From an uncultured Eubacteriales bacterium (GTDB lineage: Bacteria; Bacillota; Clostridia; Oscillospirales; Acutalibacteraceae), in assembly GCA_934456435.1 (NCBI GenBank), contig CAKSHH010000002.1, positions 166,046 through 230,045 of the forward strand: a DNA stretch of 64,000 bases, given 5' to 3'. The first letter of the stretch is position 1, and every line of letters begins with the position of its first letter. A program made the translations under genes and the position numbers. Under the pieces are notes generated by a model. It was not told where the DNA came from, ran no database searches, and saw only the letters and a list, made by a program, of their open reading frames with translations. Positions 42,726 through 51,960 of the stretch are shown piece by piece.

Positions 42726-44261
42726 TTATTTATTTTTGAAAAGCAAAGCCTTTATCTTGCCGAACATGAAACGAAACTCTTTTGTCGGGCCGAACACGAT
42801 GAGAAATACGGCGTTGAATATCGCCGCGGCAATGACTGCTTCAAGTATGAATGTTGTGTAGCTGAGAGCGGGAAGAAGCGGCTTGATGAAGTAAATTGCC
42901 GCGCAGACAACAGCTTCGATAAAGATGAACAGGAACTGCCTCGCAAAGTATTTCAGACAGCTTGTGCCGAAAAAATGCTTGTAGAGCATATACGGCTCAT
43001 ACCAGAAACAGGTCAGAGCCTTGGAAATTATTGTTGCAAATATTATTCCGCTCAGACCGAGTGTTTTGCCCATGATTATCGAAAGAATAATATTCAGTAC
43101 AGATGTGAACGCAAATATATAGCGAGTTTGTCTGAAGATTCCCGTTGTTTCACGGAACGCCGCCATGCTTCTCATTATGCCGGTGAAGAAAATGTTTCCG
43201 ACGGTTGCAATCAGCATTGCTGTACCGAGAATAAAGCTTTCCTTGTGGAGCCAAAGACGAATGAAATCGTCAATCAGAGCGAAAAGCATCACTGAACAGA
43301 AACCGAATAACCAAAAGTTAAAGACTGTCAGCGAATTAAAAATTTTTTCGGAGTTTTTTTTGTCGCCTGAGGCGTTCAGGTTCCCTATGCTTCCGGTTAT
43401 TGAGTTGAGAAGATAGTCAACAAACTGAAGAACGGCATTGACGATCAGGGTGTAGTTAGAATAGATGCCTGCAATAGTCGTGCTGATTATTGCTGAAATA
43501 AGAATGTTGTCGGTGTTGTTGACAATAACACCGCCGATTTTATAGAAGAACATACATTTGACGTTGGTGAAAATGTTTGTTCTTTTTTCTTTGCTGAGCT
43601 TGTCGTGATATTTTTTTATAAAGCTGTATTTTTTGTCAACAATGAACGCTATTATGAGGTTGTTCAAAAGTGTACAGGCAAGCTGAATTAAAAGGTATGC
43701 GATATAGTTTCCGGTGTATTTAAGAACAAGGAGCTCGCCGATATTTGCTGTGATTGAAAAAAATGTATACGAAATTCGGACGATGTGGCTGTTCTGATCC
43801 GCCAACAGCATTGTCGATTTGTAAGCGAGCAGGTAACTCGTTACAGAATTTGCAAGAAAAAGGAGATAGTAAGCAATCAGATGAAATTGGTCTATCTGCT
43901 GCTCCGTTTTTACGAGCACGTTGAGAAAAGGAACGATACACAGTCCGACGGCGGCGACACCGAGAGCAATGTAATGATATATTTTTTTATAGTAATTCAT
44001 CAGCGTGGAGATTTCACGCTCGTCTCCGCGTGCAATAGGCTTGTAAAGTGCGTAAGCAATTGCTGAGCCTATGCCGAGGTCAGCCATTGACAAAACGCTC
44101 AGAATGTTGGAATAAAGACCGTTTATTCCGAGATAGTCCGTGCCGAGTGCATCAATGAAAACGGTACGGGTCACAAAGCTGAAAATGAGCAAAGCAAACT
44201 GACAGCACGCCGTAATTGCCATATTTCTGAATGAATTTTTCGTCCTTGATTTTGTGTTCAT
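42726..44261 (-). CDS. Polysaccharide flippase (Wzx/MurJ-like, MATE/MOP superfamily)
   Basis: The 511-residue protein has about 12-14 hydrophobic segments and is of the oligosaccharide-flippase type that moves lipid-linked glycan units across the membrane. N-terminal half: NSFRNMAITACCQFALLIFSF, TDYLGINGLYSNILSVLSMADLGIGSAIAYALY (family-typical GLGxA-like segment). The ATG at 44261 is preferred over one 21 codons upstream because AGGGAG precedes it and the upstream promoter would start transcription at about the same point. It stands alone; with the genes at 49862-51883 it suggests a scattered surface-polysaccharide set. Confidence 0.85.
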   Translation of the reverse strand: MNTKSRTKNSFRNMAITACCQFALLIFSFVTRTVFIDALGTDYLGINGLYSNILSVLSMADLGIGSAIAYALYKPIARGDEREISTLMNYYKKIYHYIALGVAAVGLCIVPFLNVLVKTEQQIDQFHLIAYYLLFLANSVTSYLLAYKSTMLLADQNSHIVRISYTFFSITANIGELLVLKYTGNYIAYLLIQLACTLLNNLIIAFIVDKKYSFIKKYHDKLSKEKRTNIFTNVKCMFFYKIGGVIVNNTDNILISAIISTTIAGIYSNYTLIVNAVLQFVDYLLNSITGSIGNLNASGDKKNSEKIFNSLTVFNFWLFGFCSVMLFALIDDFIRLWLHKESFILGTAMLIATVGNIFFTGIMRSMAAFRETTGIFRQTRYIFAFTSVLNIILSIIMGKTLGLSGIIFATIISKALTCFWYEPYMLYKHFFGTSCLKYFARQFLFIFIEAVVCAAIYFIKPLLPALSYTTFILEAVIAAAIFNAVFLIVFGPTKEFRFMFGKIKALLFKNK

Positions 44262-44295
44262 AGGCAGAAGGCTCCCTAATAAGTGTAACAGAATG

Positions 44296-44324
44296 AGTAT
44301 ATCACAGCATCGTTGTATTGTCAA
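44296..44324 (-). promoter_or_regulatory. Promoter for the flippase gene
   Basis: Leftward TTGACA (44319-44324), 17 bases, TATACT (44296-44301). Confidence 0.8.
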
Positions 44325-44341
44325 TTTGACATGATGGGTTC

Positions 44342-44370
44342 TTGAAGTTTTTTAGCCGTAATGTTATAAT
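44342..44370 (+). promoter_or_regulatory. Promoter for the cyclo-ligase and GH3 genes
   Basis: TTGAAG (44342-44347), 17 bases, TATAAT (44365-44370), 26 bases before the TTG start at 44396. Confidence 0.75.
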
Positions 44371-44395
44371 CGTATCGAAACAGGAGAGATGCGCT

Positions 44396-44971
44396 TTGGA
44401 AAACAAGAAAACAATGCGTGCAAACTGCCGCGAAAAAATAAAAACGATTCAGCCAAAGTCATTTTCGGAATGGGGCGCGGAAATGTGTAAACTTGTTTGT
44501 GTGAGAGAAGAGTGGAAAAATGCACAAACGGTTTTTATCTATGTTTCTTTGCCGACGGAGGCGGACACAAAAGGGCTTTTGAAAAACGCGCTTGATTCCG
44601 GCAAACGTGTGTGCATGCCGAAAATAATCGGCAGGGGAGTTATGAAAGCAGTTGAAATCAAGTCGCTTTCAGACCTGAAAAGCGGTATGTTTGGGATTTT
44701 AGAGCCCGACGACGGCTACCGAACCGTGGACACAGATGAAATTGACCTTATTATTCTGCCGTGCTTTGCGGCAGGCGAGGACGGGACACGTCTTGGCAAG
44801 GGCGGAGGCTACTATGACAGATTCTGCGCTCACAGCGAAGCGTCGAAATTTGTGTTTTGCCCCGAAACTTTCCTGTTCGGCAGGGACGAGATTCCGACCG
44901 AAAAGTGGGACATCAAAGCCGACTTTGTTGTAACGGAAAAGCGAATAATCAAGGCGGAGGAAACGCTATGA
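44396..44971 (+). CDS. 5-formyltetrahydrofolate cyclo-ligase
   Basis: The 191-residue enzyme uses ATP to turn 5-formyl-THF into 5,10-methenyl-THF, returning stored folate to use. It has the basic start MENKKTMRANCREKI (ATP-contact region), FIYVSLPTEADTKGLLK, and the signature DGTRLGKGGGYYDRF near 145. The start is a TTG at 44396, chosen because CAGGAGAGA sits correctly before it; the next ATG is six codons in and has no ribosome site. It overlaps the GH3 gene by ATGA, an unusual operon partner. Confidence 0.93.
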   Translation: MENKKTMRANCREKIKTIQPKSFSEWGAEMCKLVCVREEWKNAQTVFIYVSLPTEADTKGLLKNALDSGKRVCMPKIIGRGVMKAVEIKSLSDLKSGMFGILEPDDGYRTVDTDEIDLIILPCFAAGEDGTRLGKGGGYYDRFCAHSEASKFVFCPETFLFGRDEIPTEKWDIKADFVVTEKRIIKAEETL

Positions 44972-47379
44972 AATTTACAAAGAAAGTGAAACGCCTTTTC
45001 TCAAAGGCGGTGAACGGTCTTGCACAGGGCGATATCGACAGAAAGGGCGCGGCAAAGGAAATCACTCCGGGTATGCCCGAACTTTTGCGGAGAGCAGCGG
45101 CTGACGGCGCGGTTCTGCTTGAAAATAAAGGCGTTCTTCCGTTTGACAATGGGACGAAAATTGCACTCTTCGGTATCACAGGCTATGAAAGCCATTATGT
45201 CGGCTACGGTTCGGGCGGCGATGTCAACAGACCGTATGCTGTGAGCTTCGCCGAAGGAATTGAAAACTGTGATAAGCTTTCGCTCGACGGTAGGCTTGCC
45301 GAAACATACCGAAGCTGGGATAAAAAGAATCCGATTGATCACGGATTTTGGGGACGCTGGCCTTTTTATTTTCCCGAAATGCCGCTCGGCTCGGACTGCG
45401 TGAACAGCGCGGCGGAAAACGGAAACAAGGCGGTCGTCGTGATAGGCAGATCGTCTGGAGAGGACAGGGACTGTCGGCTCATAAAGGGCAGCTTTTACCT
45501 TGCCGATGATGAAACGGCAATGCTGGACGCAGTCACGACACGTTTTGACGATGTTGTTGTTCTGCTGAACATCGGCGGAATTATGGATATGAGCTGGATT
45601 GAAAAATACCGCGAGAAGCTTGGTGCGGTTATGGTAGTTTGGCAGGGCGGAATGGAGAGCGGAAATGCCGCTGCCGATTTGCTTTGCGGCAGATCAATGC
45701 CGTGCGGCAGGCTCACGGACACGGTTGCAAAAGAGTATTGTGACTATCCGTCCTCGGAGAGCTTTGGCGGAAAGGATTTTAACGAATACAAAGAGGATAT
45801 CTATGTCGGATACCGCTATTTTGAGACGTTCGCACCGGAAAAAGTCATTTATCCGTTCGGCTACGGTCTCGGATATACCGATTTTGAGATAAAAACACTC
45901 AGCGCGGAAGCGAAAGACAACGAGTTCGTATTTAGGCTGAGTGTGACGAATATCGGAAAGCGATGTGGTCGCGAGGTTGTACATCTTTATCTCACGAAAC
46001 CATGCGGCAAGCTCGGTAATCCTGAAAAGGTGTTGGTCGATTTTGCAAAAACAGCGAGCTTGAAGCCTGGCGAATGCGCTGAACTGATACTTAAAGCCGA
46101 ACGTGAGAGTCTTGCTTCGTATGACGAAAGCGGAGCAACGGACTTTGAAAGCGCTTATGTGATTGAAAAGGGCGATTACCGATTCTTTGTCGGCAGAAAT
46201 GTCAGGGACTGCGAATGTGCTCTTGAATATTTGCAGGACGGCGACGAACTTTACAGGCAATGTGCACAGGCTTCGGCGCCTATTCAGGCGTTTGATGTGC
46301 TTGCCGCCGAGGACAAAAACGGAAACCGTATCCAAACCTCGCGCACGGTGAGAGCGAGGGATTATGACCTTGCAAAAAGGATAACAAAGTCGCTCCCGAA
46401 AGCGATTGAGCAGACGGGCGACAGGGGTTTGAAGCTTTCGGACGTAAAAAGCAGAAAGTGCACTCTTGAACAGTTTACGGCACAGCTTAGCAACACCGAG
46501 CTCGAAGCGATATCACGGGGAGACTATGTGATGAACAGTCCGCTCGGCGTGAAAGGCAACGCAGGAACCCTCGGCGGAGTGACCGAGTCGCTCAGAGAAA
46601 AGGGTGTTCCCGTGCTCACAACGTCCGACGGCCCGTCAGGCATAAGGCTTCGAGCCTGCTGTTCGCTTTTGCCGATCGGTACGCTGTTTGCCTGCACGTT
46701 TGACACCGAGTTGGTCGAAGAGGTCTACTCTGCGGTCGGCGCCGAGATGAAAGGAAAAGGCTCGGATATATTGCTGGCTCCGGGAATGAATATACACCGC
46801 AACCCGCTTTGCGGCAGGAACTTTGAATATTACAGCGAGGATCCGTACCTCACGGGCAAAATTGCTGCGGCGGCTGTCAGGGGTATTCAGTCGTACGGTG
46901 GCTCCGCCTGTCCCAAGCACCTTGCCTGCAACAATCAGGAGACGCGGAGAAACCGCAATGATTCTCGGCTTTCCGAGCGTGCGCTGAGGGAGATATACCT
47001 GAAAGGCTTTGAGATTTGTGTCAGGGAAGCAGAACCGAAAAACATTATGACGTCGTACAACAGGATAAATTCCGTTTACGGTCACTATAACTATGAGCTT
47101 TGCACGGAGATACTGCGCGGCGAGTGGGGGTATAAGGGCAATGTCATAACTGACTGGTGGATGAAAAACGAGAGAAGCCCGGAGTTCCCGAAGCTCAGAA
47201 ATCAAGCTTACAGAGTCCGTGCTCAGGTGGATGTCCTCATGCCGGGCGGCGGACGGATCGGATTGCACAGACCCGACGGAACGCTTCTTGAATCACTCGG
47301 TGAGGACGGCGGAATCACACTCGGCGAGCTTCAGCGAACGGCAATGAATGTGCTCACTCTTGCAATGAAAATAAACTAA
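44968..47379 (+). CDS. GH3 beta-glucosidase, domain-permuted type
   Basis: This 803-residue enzyme is predicted to cleave beta-glucosides. The usual domain order is reversed: the GH3 C-type domain comes first (about 40-280: AADGAVLLENKGVLPFDNGTKIALFG), then a fibronectin-like domain (about 330-430). The TIM-barrel GH3 N-type domain follows (about 510-803: TSDGPSGIRL, GMNIHRNPLCGRNFEYYSEDPYL, ACNNQETRRNRNDSRLSERALREIY). The nucleophile Asp is in NVITDWWM. Permuted GH3 enzymes of this kind are known from Ruminococcus and Butyrivibrio. No signal peptide is seen, so it acts inside the cell. A terminator follows. Confidence 0.92.
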   Translation: MKFTKKVKRLFSKAVNGLAQGDIDRKGAAKEITPGMPELLRRAAADGAVLLENKGVLPFDNGTKIALFGITGYESHYVGYGSGGDVNRPYAVSFAEGIENCDKLSLDGRLAETYRSWDKKNPIDHGFWGRWPFYFPEMPLGSDCVNSAAENGNKAVVVIGRSSGEDRDCRLIKGSFYLADDETAMLDAVTTRFDDVVVLLNIGGIMDMSWIEKYREKLGAVMVVWQGGMESGNAAADLLCGRSMPCGRLTDTVAKEYCDYPSSESFGGKDFNEYKEDIYVGYRYFETFAPEKVIYPFGYGLGYTDFEIKTLSAEAKDNEFVFRLSVTNIGKRCGREVVHLYLTKPCGKLGNPEKVLVDFAKTASLKPGECAELILKAERESLASYDESGATDFESAYVIEKGDYRFFVGRNVRDCECALEYLQDGDELYRQCAQASAPIQAFDVLAAEDKNGNRIQTSRTVRARDYDLAKRITKSLPKAIEQTGDRGLKLSDVKSRKCTLEQFTAQLSNTELEAISRGDYVMNSPLGVKGNAGTLGGVTESLREKGVPVLTTSDGPSGIRLRACCSLLPIGTLFACTFDTELVEEVYSAVGAEMKGKGSDILLAPGMNIHRNPLCGRNFEYYSEDPYLTGKIAAAAVRGIQSYGGSACPKHLACNNQETRRNRNDSRLSERALREIYLKGFEICVREAEPKNIMTSYNRINSVYGHYNYELCTEILRGEWGYKGNVITDWWMKNERSPEFPKLRNQAYRVRAQVDVLMPGGGRIGLHRPDGTLLESLGEDGGITLGELQRTAMNVLTLAMKIN

Positions 47380-47380
47380 A

Positions 47381-47423
47381 AAAGAACCTGTCTGTCCGAG
47401 CTTTCGGAATGACAGGTTCTTTC
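47381..47423. terminator. Bidirectional terminator between GH3 and khpA
   Basis: AAAGAACCTGTC pairs with GACAGGTTCTTT; T runs flank it on both strands. It ends both converging transcripts. Confidence 0.88.
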
Positions 47424-47435
47424 ATTTTCTGTTGA

Positions 47436-47669
47436 TCAGTCGATTTCAACCGATACTTTCTGATCGTTTCGGTTAGCGGCCGAGCGCATAACAACTCTGA
47501 TAGCCTTGGCGATTCTGCCTTGCTTGCCGATAACTCGACCCATATCGTCAGCGGCAACGTGAAGATGATAAACGATAACTCCGTCCTCGTCTATGTCGTC
47601 AACCGTAACGGTTACTGCGTCGGGATCGCTTACGAGTCCTTTAGCGATCTGTACCAATAATTCGTTCAT
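47436..47669 (-). CDS. khpA: KH-domain RNA-binding protein KhpA (YlqC)
   Basis: The 77-residue single KH domain protein has the RNA-binding GxxG loop as GKQG within DDMGRVIGKQGRIAKAIRVV. KhpA with KhpB binds many RNAs and influences cell division in Firmicutes. It follows rpsP after 20 bases. The rimM-trmD-rplS genes that often come next are absent here; a convergent GH3 gene follows. Confidence 0.93.
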   Translation of the reverse strand: MNELLVQIAKGLVSDPDAVTVTVDDIDEDGVIVYHLHVAADDMGRVIGKQGRIAKAIRVVMRSAANRNDQKVSVEID

Positions 47670-47689
47670 CGTAAATACCTCTGATATGA

Positions 47690-47932
47690 TTATTTAACGA
47701 TACCGCTCTTCTTGAGAAGATCCTTAACGGTGTCGGTCGGCTGTGCGCCGTCAGCAAGCCACTTTGCTGCTGCTTCTGCATCGATCTTGATCTCTGCGGG
47801 GTTCTTCATCGGATCGTATGTGCCGATTTCCTCGATGAATCTGCCGTCACGGGGATACTTTGAATCCGCAACAACAACACGGTAGAAAGGTGCTTTCTTT
47901 GCGCCCATACGGCGAAGTCTGATTTTAACCAT
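47690..47932 (-). CDS. rpsP: 30S ribosomal protein S16
   Basis: The 80-residue protein begins MVKIRLRRMGAKKAPFYRVVVADSKYPRDGRFIEEIGTYDP, which is diagnostic of S16. The ATG at 47932 is chosen because GGAGGAATT lies seven bases upstream; a start five codons earlier would overlap that site. Confidence 0.97.
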   Translation of the reverse strand: MVKIRLRRMGAKKAPFYRVVVADSKYPRDGRFIEEIGTYDPMKNPAEIKIDAEAAAKWLADGAQPTDTVKDLLKKSGIVK

Positions 47933-48020
47933 TGTAAATTCCTCCAATAAATGAATATAAATAATATATCAATCACGCAAGTGATCAGTGCGTGTTTGAA
48001 AACGAATAAAATTTAAACTA

Positions 48021-49367
48021 TCAGATGTTAAAGCCCTTGAGCTGTGAAAGGTCGGGTCTGCCGCGTCTGCGCTTTTTGCCCTTGCCGTTCATCTGCTTGA
48101 ACATTTTTTGCATCTGCTTGTGCTGAGAGAGGAGACGGTTGACCGCCTCAACGTCCTGTCCGCATCCTGCGGCGATTCTCTTCTTGCGCGAGGGGTTGAT
48201 TATTTCGGGCTTTTCGCGTTCCTGCGGAGTCATTGACTCGATAATCGCGCGAACCCTGTCGAACTGACGCTCGTCAATATCAACGTCCTTGATCTGCTTC
48301 TCAACGCCCGGAATGAGCGAAAGAGTATCCTTGATCGAACCCATACGGCGAATCTGCGCGAGCTGGTCAAGCAGGTCGTTCATATCAAACTTGTTCTGCT
48401 TAAGGCGCTTTTCAAGCTCCATCGCTTTCTTTTCGTCGAGAGCCATTTCGGCTTTTTCGATAAGCGAAAGCATATCGCCCATGCCGAGGATTCGCGATGC
48501 CATACGGTCGGGGTGGAATGTGTCAAGATCGGTGAGCTTTTCGCCGACGCCGACGAACTTGATAGGCTTGCCCGTAACTGCTCTTGTTGAAAGCGCCGCA
48601 CCGCCTCGTGTATCACCGTCGAGCTTGGTGAGAACGATACCGTCGATTCCGAGGGCTTCATTGAACGACGTTGCAACATTGACGGCGTCCTGTCCGGTCA
48701 TCGCATCGACAACAAGCAGGATTTCGTGAGGCTTAACCTCTGCCTTGATGTTTTTGAGCTCATTCATAAGCTCTTCATCAATGTGCAGACGGCCTGCCGT
48801 GTCAAGAAATACATAATCGTAGCCGTGATCCTTAGCTAGCTTGATAGCTTCCTTAGCAATTTCAACGGGATTTGTCTGTCCCATTTCAAAAACGGGAACG
48901 CCGATGCTCTCGCCGACAACCTGTAGCTGCTTAATAGCCGCGGGACGGTAAATGTCGCAGGCGGCAAGCAGGGGCCTGTGACCCTCGTTCTTGAGCTTCA
49001 ATGCAATTTTGGCGCTGTGTGTAGTTTTACCAGAACCCTGAAGACCGCACATCATAACGACTGTCGGGGGATGATTGGCAACTGCCAAACGCGCCTTTGT
49101 GCCGCCCATGAGCTCGGTGAGCTCTTCGTTGACGATTTTGATAACCATCTGAGCCGGGGTTAGGCTTTCCATAACCTGTTCACCGACAGCTCTTTTGGTG
49201 ACCTTTTCCGTGAAGTCTTTGGCGACCTTGTAGTTTACGTCCGCTTCGAGCAAAGCAAGACGAACCTCACGCATAGCGCTGCGAACGTCGGCTTCGGTCA
49301 GCGAACCCTTGCTTTTCAAACGCTGAAAAGCGGCTTCAAGTCTTTCTGAAAGACCGTCAAATGCCAT
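48021..49367 (-). CDS. ffh: Signal recognition particle protein Ffh
   Basis: The 448-residue GTPase recognises signal peptides with SRP RNA. The N domain is MAFDGLSERLEAAFQRLKSKG. The G domain has GLQGSGKTTHSAKIA, DTAGRLHID and TKLDGDTRGGAAL. The methionine-rich M domain ends in a basic tail (HKQMQKMFKQMNGKGKKRR). The start at 49367 has AAGGTGGTG upstream; a start four codons earlier is less likely. It sits between ylxM and rpsP. Confidence 0.97.
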   Translation of the reverse strand: MAFDGLSERLEAAFQRLKSKGSLTEADVRSAMREVRLALLEADVNYKVAKDFTEKVTKRAVGEQVMESLTPAQMVIKIVNEELTELMGGTKARLAVANHPPTVVMMCGLQGSGKTTHSAKIALKLKNEGHRPLLAACDIYRPAAIKQLQVVGESIGVPVFEMGQTNPVEIAKEAIKLAKDHGYDYVFLDTAGRLHIDEELMNELKNIKAEVKPHEILLVVDAMTGQDAVNVATSFNEALGIDGIVLTKLDGDTRGGAALSTRAVTGKPIKFVGVGEKLTDLDTFHPDRMASRILGMGDMLSLIEKAEMALDEKKAMELEKRLKQNKFDMNDLLDQLAQIRRMGSIKDTLSLIPGVEKQIKDVDIDERQFDRVRAIIESMTPQEREKPEIINPSRKKRIAAGCGQDVEAVNRLLSQHKQMQKMFKQMNGKGKKRRRGRPDLSQLKGFNI

Positions 49368-49385
49368 TCGGCACACCACCTTGTT

Positions 49386-49760
49386 TTAAGAATAGTCCTC
49401 CGCGAGGAGAGTCTGGGCAACAGCCTTGATCTTCGCCGTTGCGTCGTTGATCTCCTTGGAAAGGGTGTTGCGGCGGTTGTAGGCGGCAATATCATCGGAA
49501 ACCTCGATTATTTCGCCCAAACCGCTCTTCATATTTTCAAATCTGGTAACCAGTCCGAGCCGCTCCTCCATATTGACGAGCTGACCCTCGGCGCGCTTGA
49601 TAGCGTCGCGCACGCCCTGACGTGTGATACCTTCGTTAGCCGCAATCTCGGAAAGGGAGAGGTCATCGTTGTAGTAATAGCTGATGAATGTGCGCTGCTT
49701 ATCCGTAAGCATATCGCCGTAAAAATCAAGCAATAAGGTCATATCGAGATTTTTACTCAT
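49386..49760 (-). CDS. ylxM: YlxM-family helix-turn-helix protein (SRP associated)
   Basis: The 124-residue protein has a sigma-70 region 4-like helix-turn-helix: LLDFYGDMLTDKQRTFISYYYNDDLSLSEIA followed by EGITRQGVRDAIKRAE. A helical tail follows. The family (UPF0122) is found directly upstream of ffh and is linked to the SRP pathway. The ribosome site is AAAGGAAGAG. It is first in the ffh transcript, just downstream of a promoter whose transcript would begin with a hairpin. Confidence 0.93.
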   Translation of the reverse strand: MSKNLDMTLLLDFYGDMLTDKQRTFISYYYNDDLSLSEIAANEGITRQGVRDAIKRAEGQLVNMEERLGLVTRFENMKSGLGEIIEVSDDIAAYNRRNTLSKEINDATAKIKAVAQTLLAEDYS

Positions 49761-49785
49761 TTCACTCTTCCTTTCATAAAAATGC

Positions 49786-49844
49786 CTGTAAAGTTTTTTT
49801 CTTTACAGGCAAGTATTATACATTAGTTATTGAATGTTGTCAAG
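49786..49844 (-). promoter_or_regulatory. Promoter plus 5'-end hairpin of ylxM-ffh (module copy 1)
   Basis: Leftward TTGACA (49838-49843), 17 bases, TATAAT (49815-49820). The predicted transcript starts at the hairpin GCCTGTAAAG-A7-CTTTACAGGC, followed by ATTTTTA, so it may act as a 5' stabiliser or early terminator. A second copy lies at 51961-52019. Confidence 0.75.
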
Positions 49845-49861
49845 GGGATTAAAGAATAAAA

Positions 49862-50956
49862 TCATTTTAATCCGGCAATATCTTTGATGGTTTCATACAT
49901 GTCAATAAAATACTTGTCAAAAACAATATGGTCAAATTTTGGACAGTTTTCAAAATCATGGATTATTTTTGGAATTTGATCAGTTGAATCCGCATATTTA
50001 ACCATATTGTACTGGTTAAACCATTTAACACCTGACTCAATTTTATGATCTGTGGATTTAAGGGCAATACAAGGGGTTCCGGCAAAAACTGAGAAAATAG
50101 CACCATGAAAACGATCAGTAATAATTAAATCGTATTTTGAAAATTTGTCGATTAGGTCTTTAACTTCACGATATCGTTCGTTTTTATAAACTCTGTGAAC
50201 AATGTGTGTGTCAATATATTCACATTCGTAATTATCTATAAGAAAAGAAACAGTTTCTTGCAGTTCATCGTTAGAATAGAATTTCTCTTGATCATTTCTG
50301 AAGCATAATGCTACTGATTTTATCTTTTGAGGTTTCTTTTCCCCGGATGAATTTATATCTTTTGTTAACATATATGTTGCCATATCTGGATAAAGAAAAA
50401 CTCTATCCGGTAAGAACATTCCTTTTGCAATATTAAAACTTGTTTCTTCTCTTGTTAATATATAAAGATTTTTATGCTCGTTGTATATTTCTGAAGTTTT
50501 TAGTTTTATTTTTTGGCTTGAATCTGAATTTCCGAAATGAATGGATTGCTGAAAAGATATAATTGTATTTTCCGGATAGGATTCTATAATCTTTCTCCGT
50601 ATTGCTTCTGCCTTAAAATAAATATCGTTTATATTTCCGCCGCCATGGAAAAAAATTATGTCATTTGGCTTTACCACAGATTTGAACAACTTAAGTTTGC
50701 TGTCTTCTTCGAGTTCTTGCTGAGAAAACTCCACAACCTTATAATCGGGGAAAAAGTCATTAAGCCAAAACTGTTCCGCTACAGCAATGAACTGATCACC
50801 CATGTTGCCGTGAATAGGCGTGATAGCGAGAATTATTTTAGGCTTAATCTCTTTTTCTTTTATTTTAAGATTACGCTGGATTTGTATTTTATTTTCTAAA
50901 GCGAGTTTTATTTTTGCAGGAATCTGAATTACTTTGTAAAGTGCTTCTTTGATCAT
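49862..50956 (-). CDS. Polysaccharide pyruvyl transferase family protein
   Basis: The 364-residue protein is of the CsaB/WcaK type that adds pyruvate ketals to surface glycans or is related to that fold. Seen features: ITPIHGNMGDQFIAVAEQFWL near residue 50 (GNxGD motif), NDIIFFHGGGNINDIYF near 100 (GGGN motif), then SVALCFRNDQEKFYS, and a C-terminal YDLIITDRFHGAIFSVFAGTPCIALKSTDHK, the signature D-R-x-H-G loop. It is visibly AT-rich compared with its neighbours. It follows the GT-D gene with an 18-base gap, so the two form an operon. Confidence 0.9.
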   Translation of the reverse strand: MIKEALYKVIQIPAKIKLALENKIQIQRNLKIKEKEIKPKIILAITPIHGNMGDQFIAVAEQFWLNDFFPDYKVVEFSQQELEEDSKLKLFKSVVKPNDIIFFHGGGNINDIYFKAEAIRRKIIESYPENTIISFQQSIHFGNSDSSQKIKLKTSEIYNEHKNLYILTREETSFNIAKGMFLPDRVFLYPDMATYMLTKDINSSGEKKPQKIKSVALCFRNDQEKFYSNDELQETVSFLIDNYECEYIDTHIVHRVYKNERYREVKDLIDKFSKYDLIITDRFHGAIFSVFAGTPCIALKSTDHKIESGVKWFNQYNMVKYADSTDQIPKIIHDFENCPKFDHIVFDKYFIDMYETIKDIAGLK

Positions 50957-50974
50957 AATAATATTCCTTTAATT

Positions 50975-51883
50975 TTATAAATTGATACTTATAATTTGAG
51001 ATTCATACGTTGGATCGTAAAAGGAATCGTCTTCGATATCGTTGCGAGCTTCATGAACAATTTTATTTTTTATGGGAACTTTTTTTTCGGTTTTCATTGT
51101 AAACCATTCATATTCAATATCCACATGCCCTATATCAATCGCTCTATAACCCAGTTTGTGGAGGTCGTATGCAAGAGCTGTTGCACAAGGACCCATGGAC
51201 AATAAAAATAATGTGTCTGGAGGCATTTGTTTTGCTGAATTAAGTAAAGCATCGTACTTTTCAAAGGCCTGTGATGATGGTCCGATAATTCTTCGGATAG
51301 ATCGGGCATTTGATAGAAGATCATTTCCGACACCCAAACGGCTTTTGGAACCTTCTATTATGACAATATCTTTTTTATCCCAAATTTTTCTGATTTTATT
51401 AAAAATTTCTTTGCTTGAGTTTTTGTCCTTAAGTGAAATATATTGGCGCGTGAAAGAAGCATTGTAGTATTGCTTATCTTTAATCATATATTTATACCAT
51501 ATATGCCGGTACTTTTTTAAATGGTTATTCCAGTATTTTGTTGAATTTTCGCTGTATCTTTCCCGATTTCCAAAAATGTCAGCAACCCCGATCATAAGTC
51601 CGCTTTCATCCGAGGAAAGAACCTCTCTGAGTTTATGGACAACAAGAGGTGTTGCTTTTTGAAAGGAAATATCTCTGCCTGCTACAAGTTTTATTTCTCC
51701 GTCACCGAATCTGGCGATAGAATTTCCTTTAAGAATCATATCGATAGTTTCTTCTACGCTTGCAACCTGAGGTGCCTTATGTATTTTGCTGTAAAAGAAG
51801 TCAAATACTGAATAAAAAGTATTTATTAAAACGTTTTTTAATTTAAATAAACAATCTATAATACGGATTAAAAACTTTTTCAT
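50975..51883 (-). CDS. GT-D fold glycosyltransferase (SP_1767/DUF1792 family)
   Basis: The 302-residue protein has the family start pattern VASVEETIDMILKGNSIARFGDGEIKLVAGRDISFQKATP (RFGDGE motif near residue 58). It continues ADIFGNRERYSEN, SFTRQYISLKDKNS, and a C-terminal LSMGPCATALAYDLHKLGYRAIDIGHVDIEYEWF with the acidic IGHVDIEYE stretch. GT-D enzymes add glucose to glycosylated serine-rich adhesins or surface glycans. It has the same low GC as its partner. A promoter module copied from ylxM lies upstream. Confidence 0.88.
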   Translation of the reverse strand: MKKFLIRIIDCLFKLKNVLINTFYSVFDFFYSKIHKAPQVASVEETIDMILKGNSIARFGDGEIKLVAGRDISFQKATPLVVHKLREVLSSDESGLMIGVADIFGNRERYSENSTKYWNNHLKKYRHIWYKYMIKDKQYYNASFTRQYISLKDKNSSKEIFNKIRKIWDKKDIVIIEGSKSRLGVGNDLLSNARSIRRIIGPSSQAFEKYDALLNSAKQMPPDTLFLLSMGPCATALAYDLHKLGYRAIDIGHVDIEYEWFTMKTEKKVPIKNKIVHEARNDIEDDSFYDPTYESQIISINL

Positions 51884-51960
51884 AAATATAACTATCTCCG
51901 TTGCAGAATATTAACCATTTATCGGTGCACACACATATAAGCATATCATAGCAAAACCGT

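Noticed and set aside
49786..49808. Hairpin read as the terminator of the pyruvyl-transferase operon
   Set aside because: It lies downstream of the ylxM promoter on the same strand and starts at the predicted transcript start, while the pyruvyl-transferase gene ends at 49862, just before that promoter. It may still stop read-through, but its main context is the ylxM leader.
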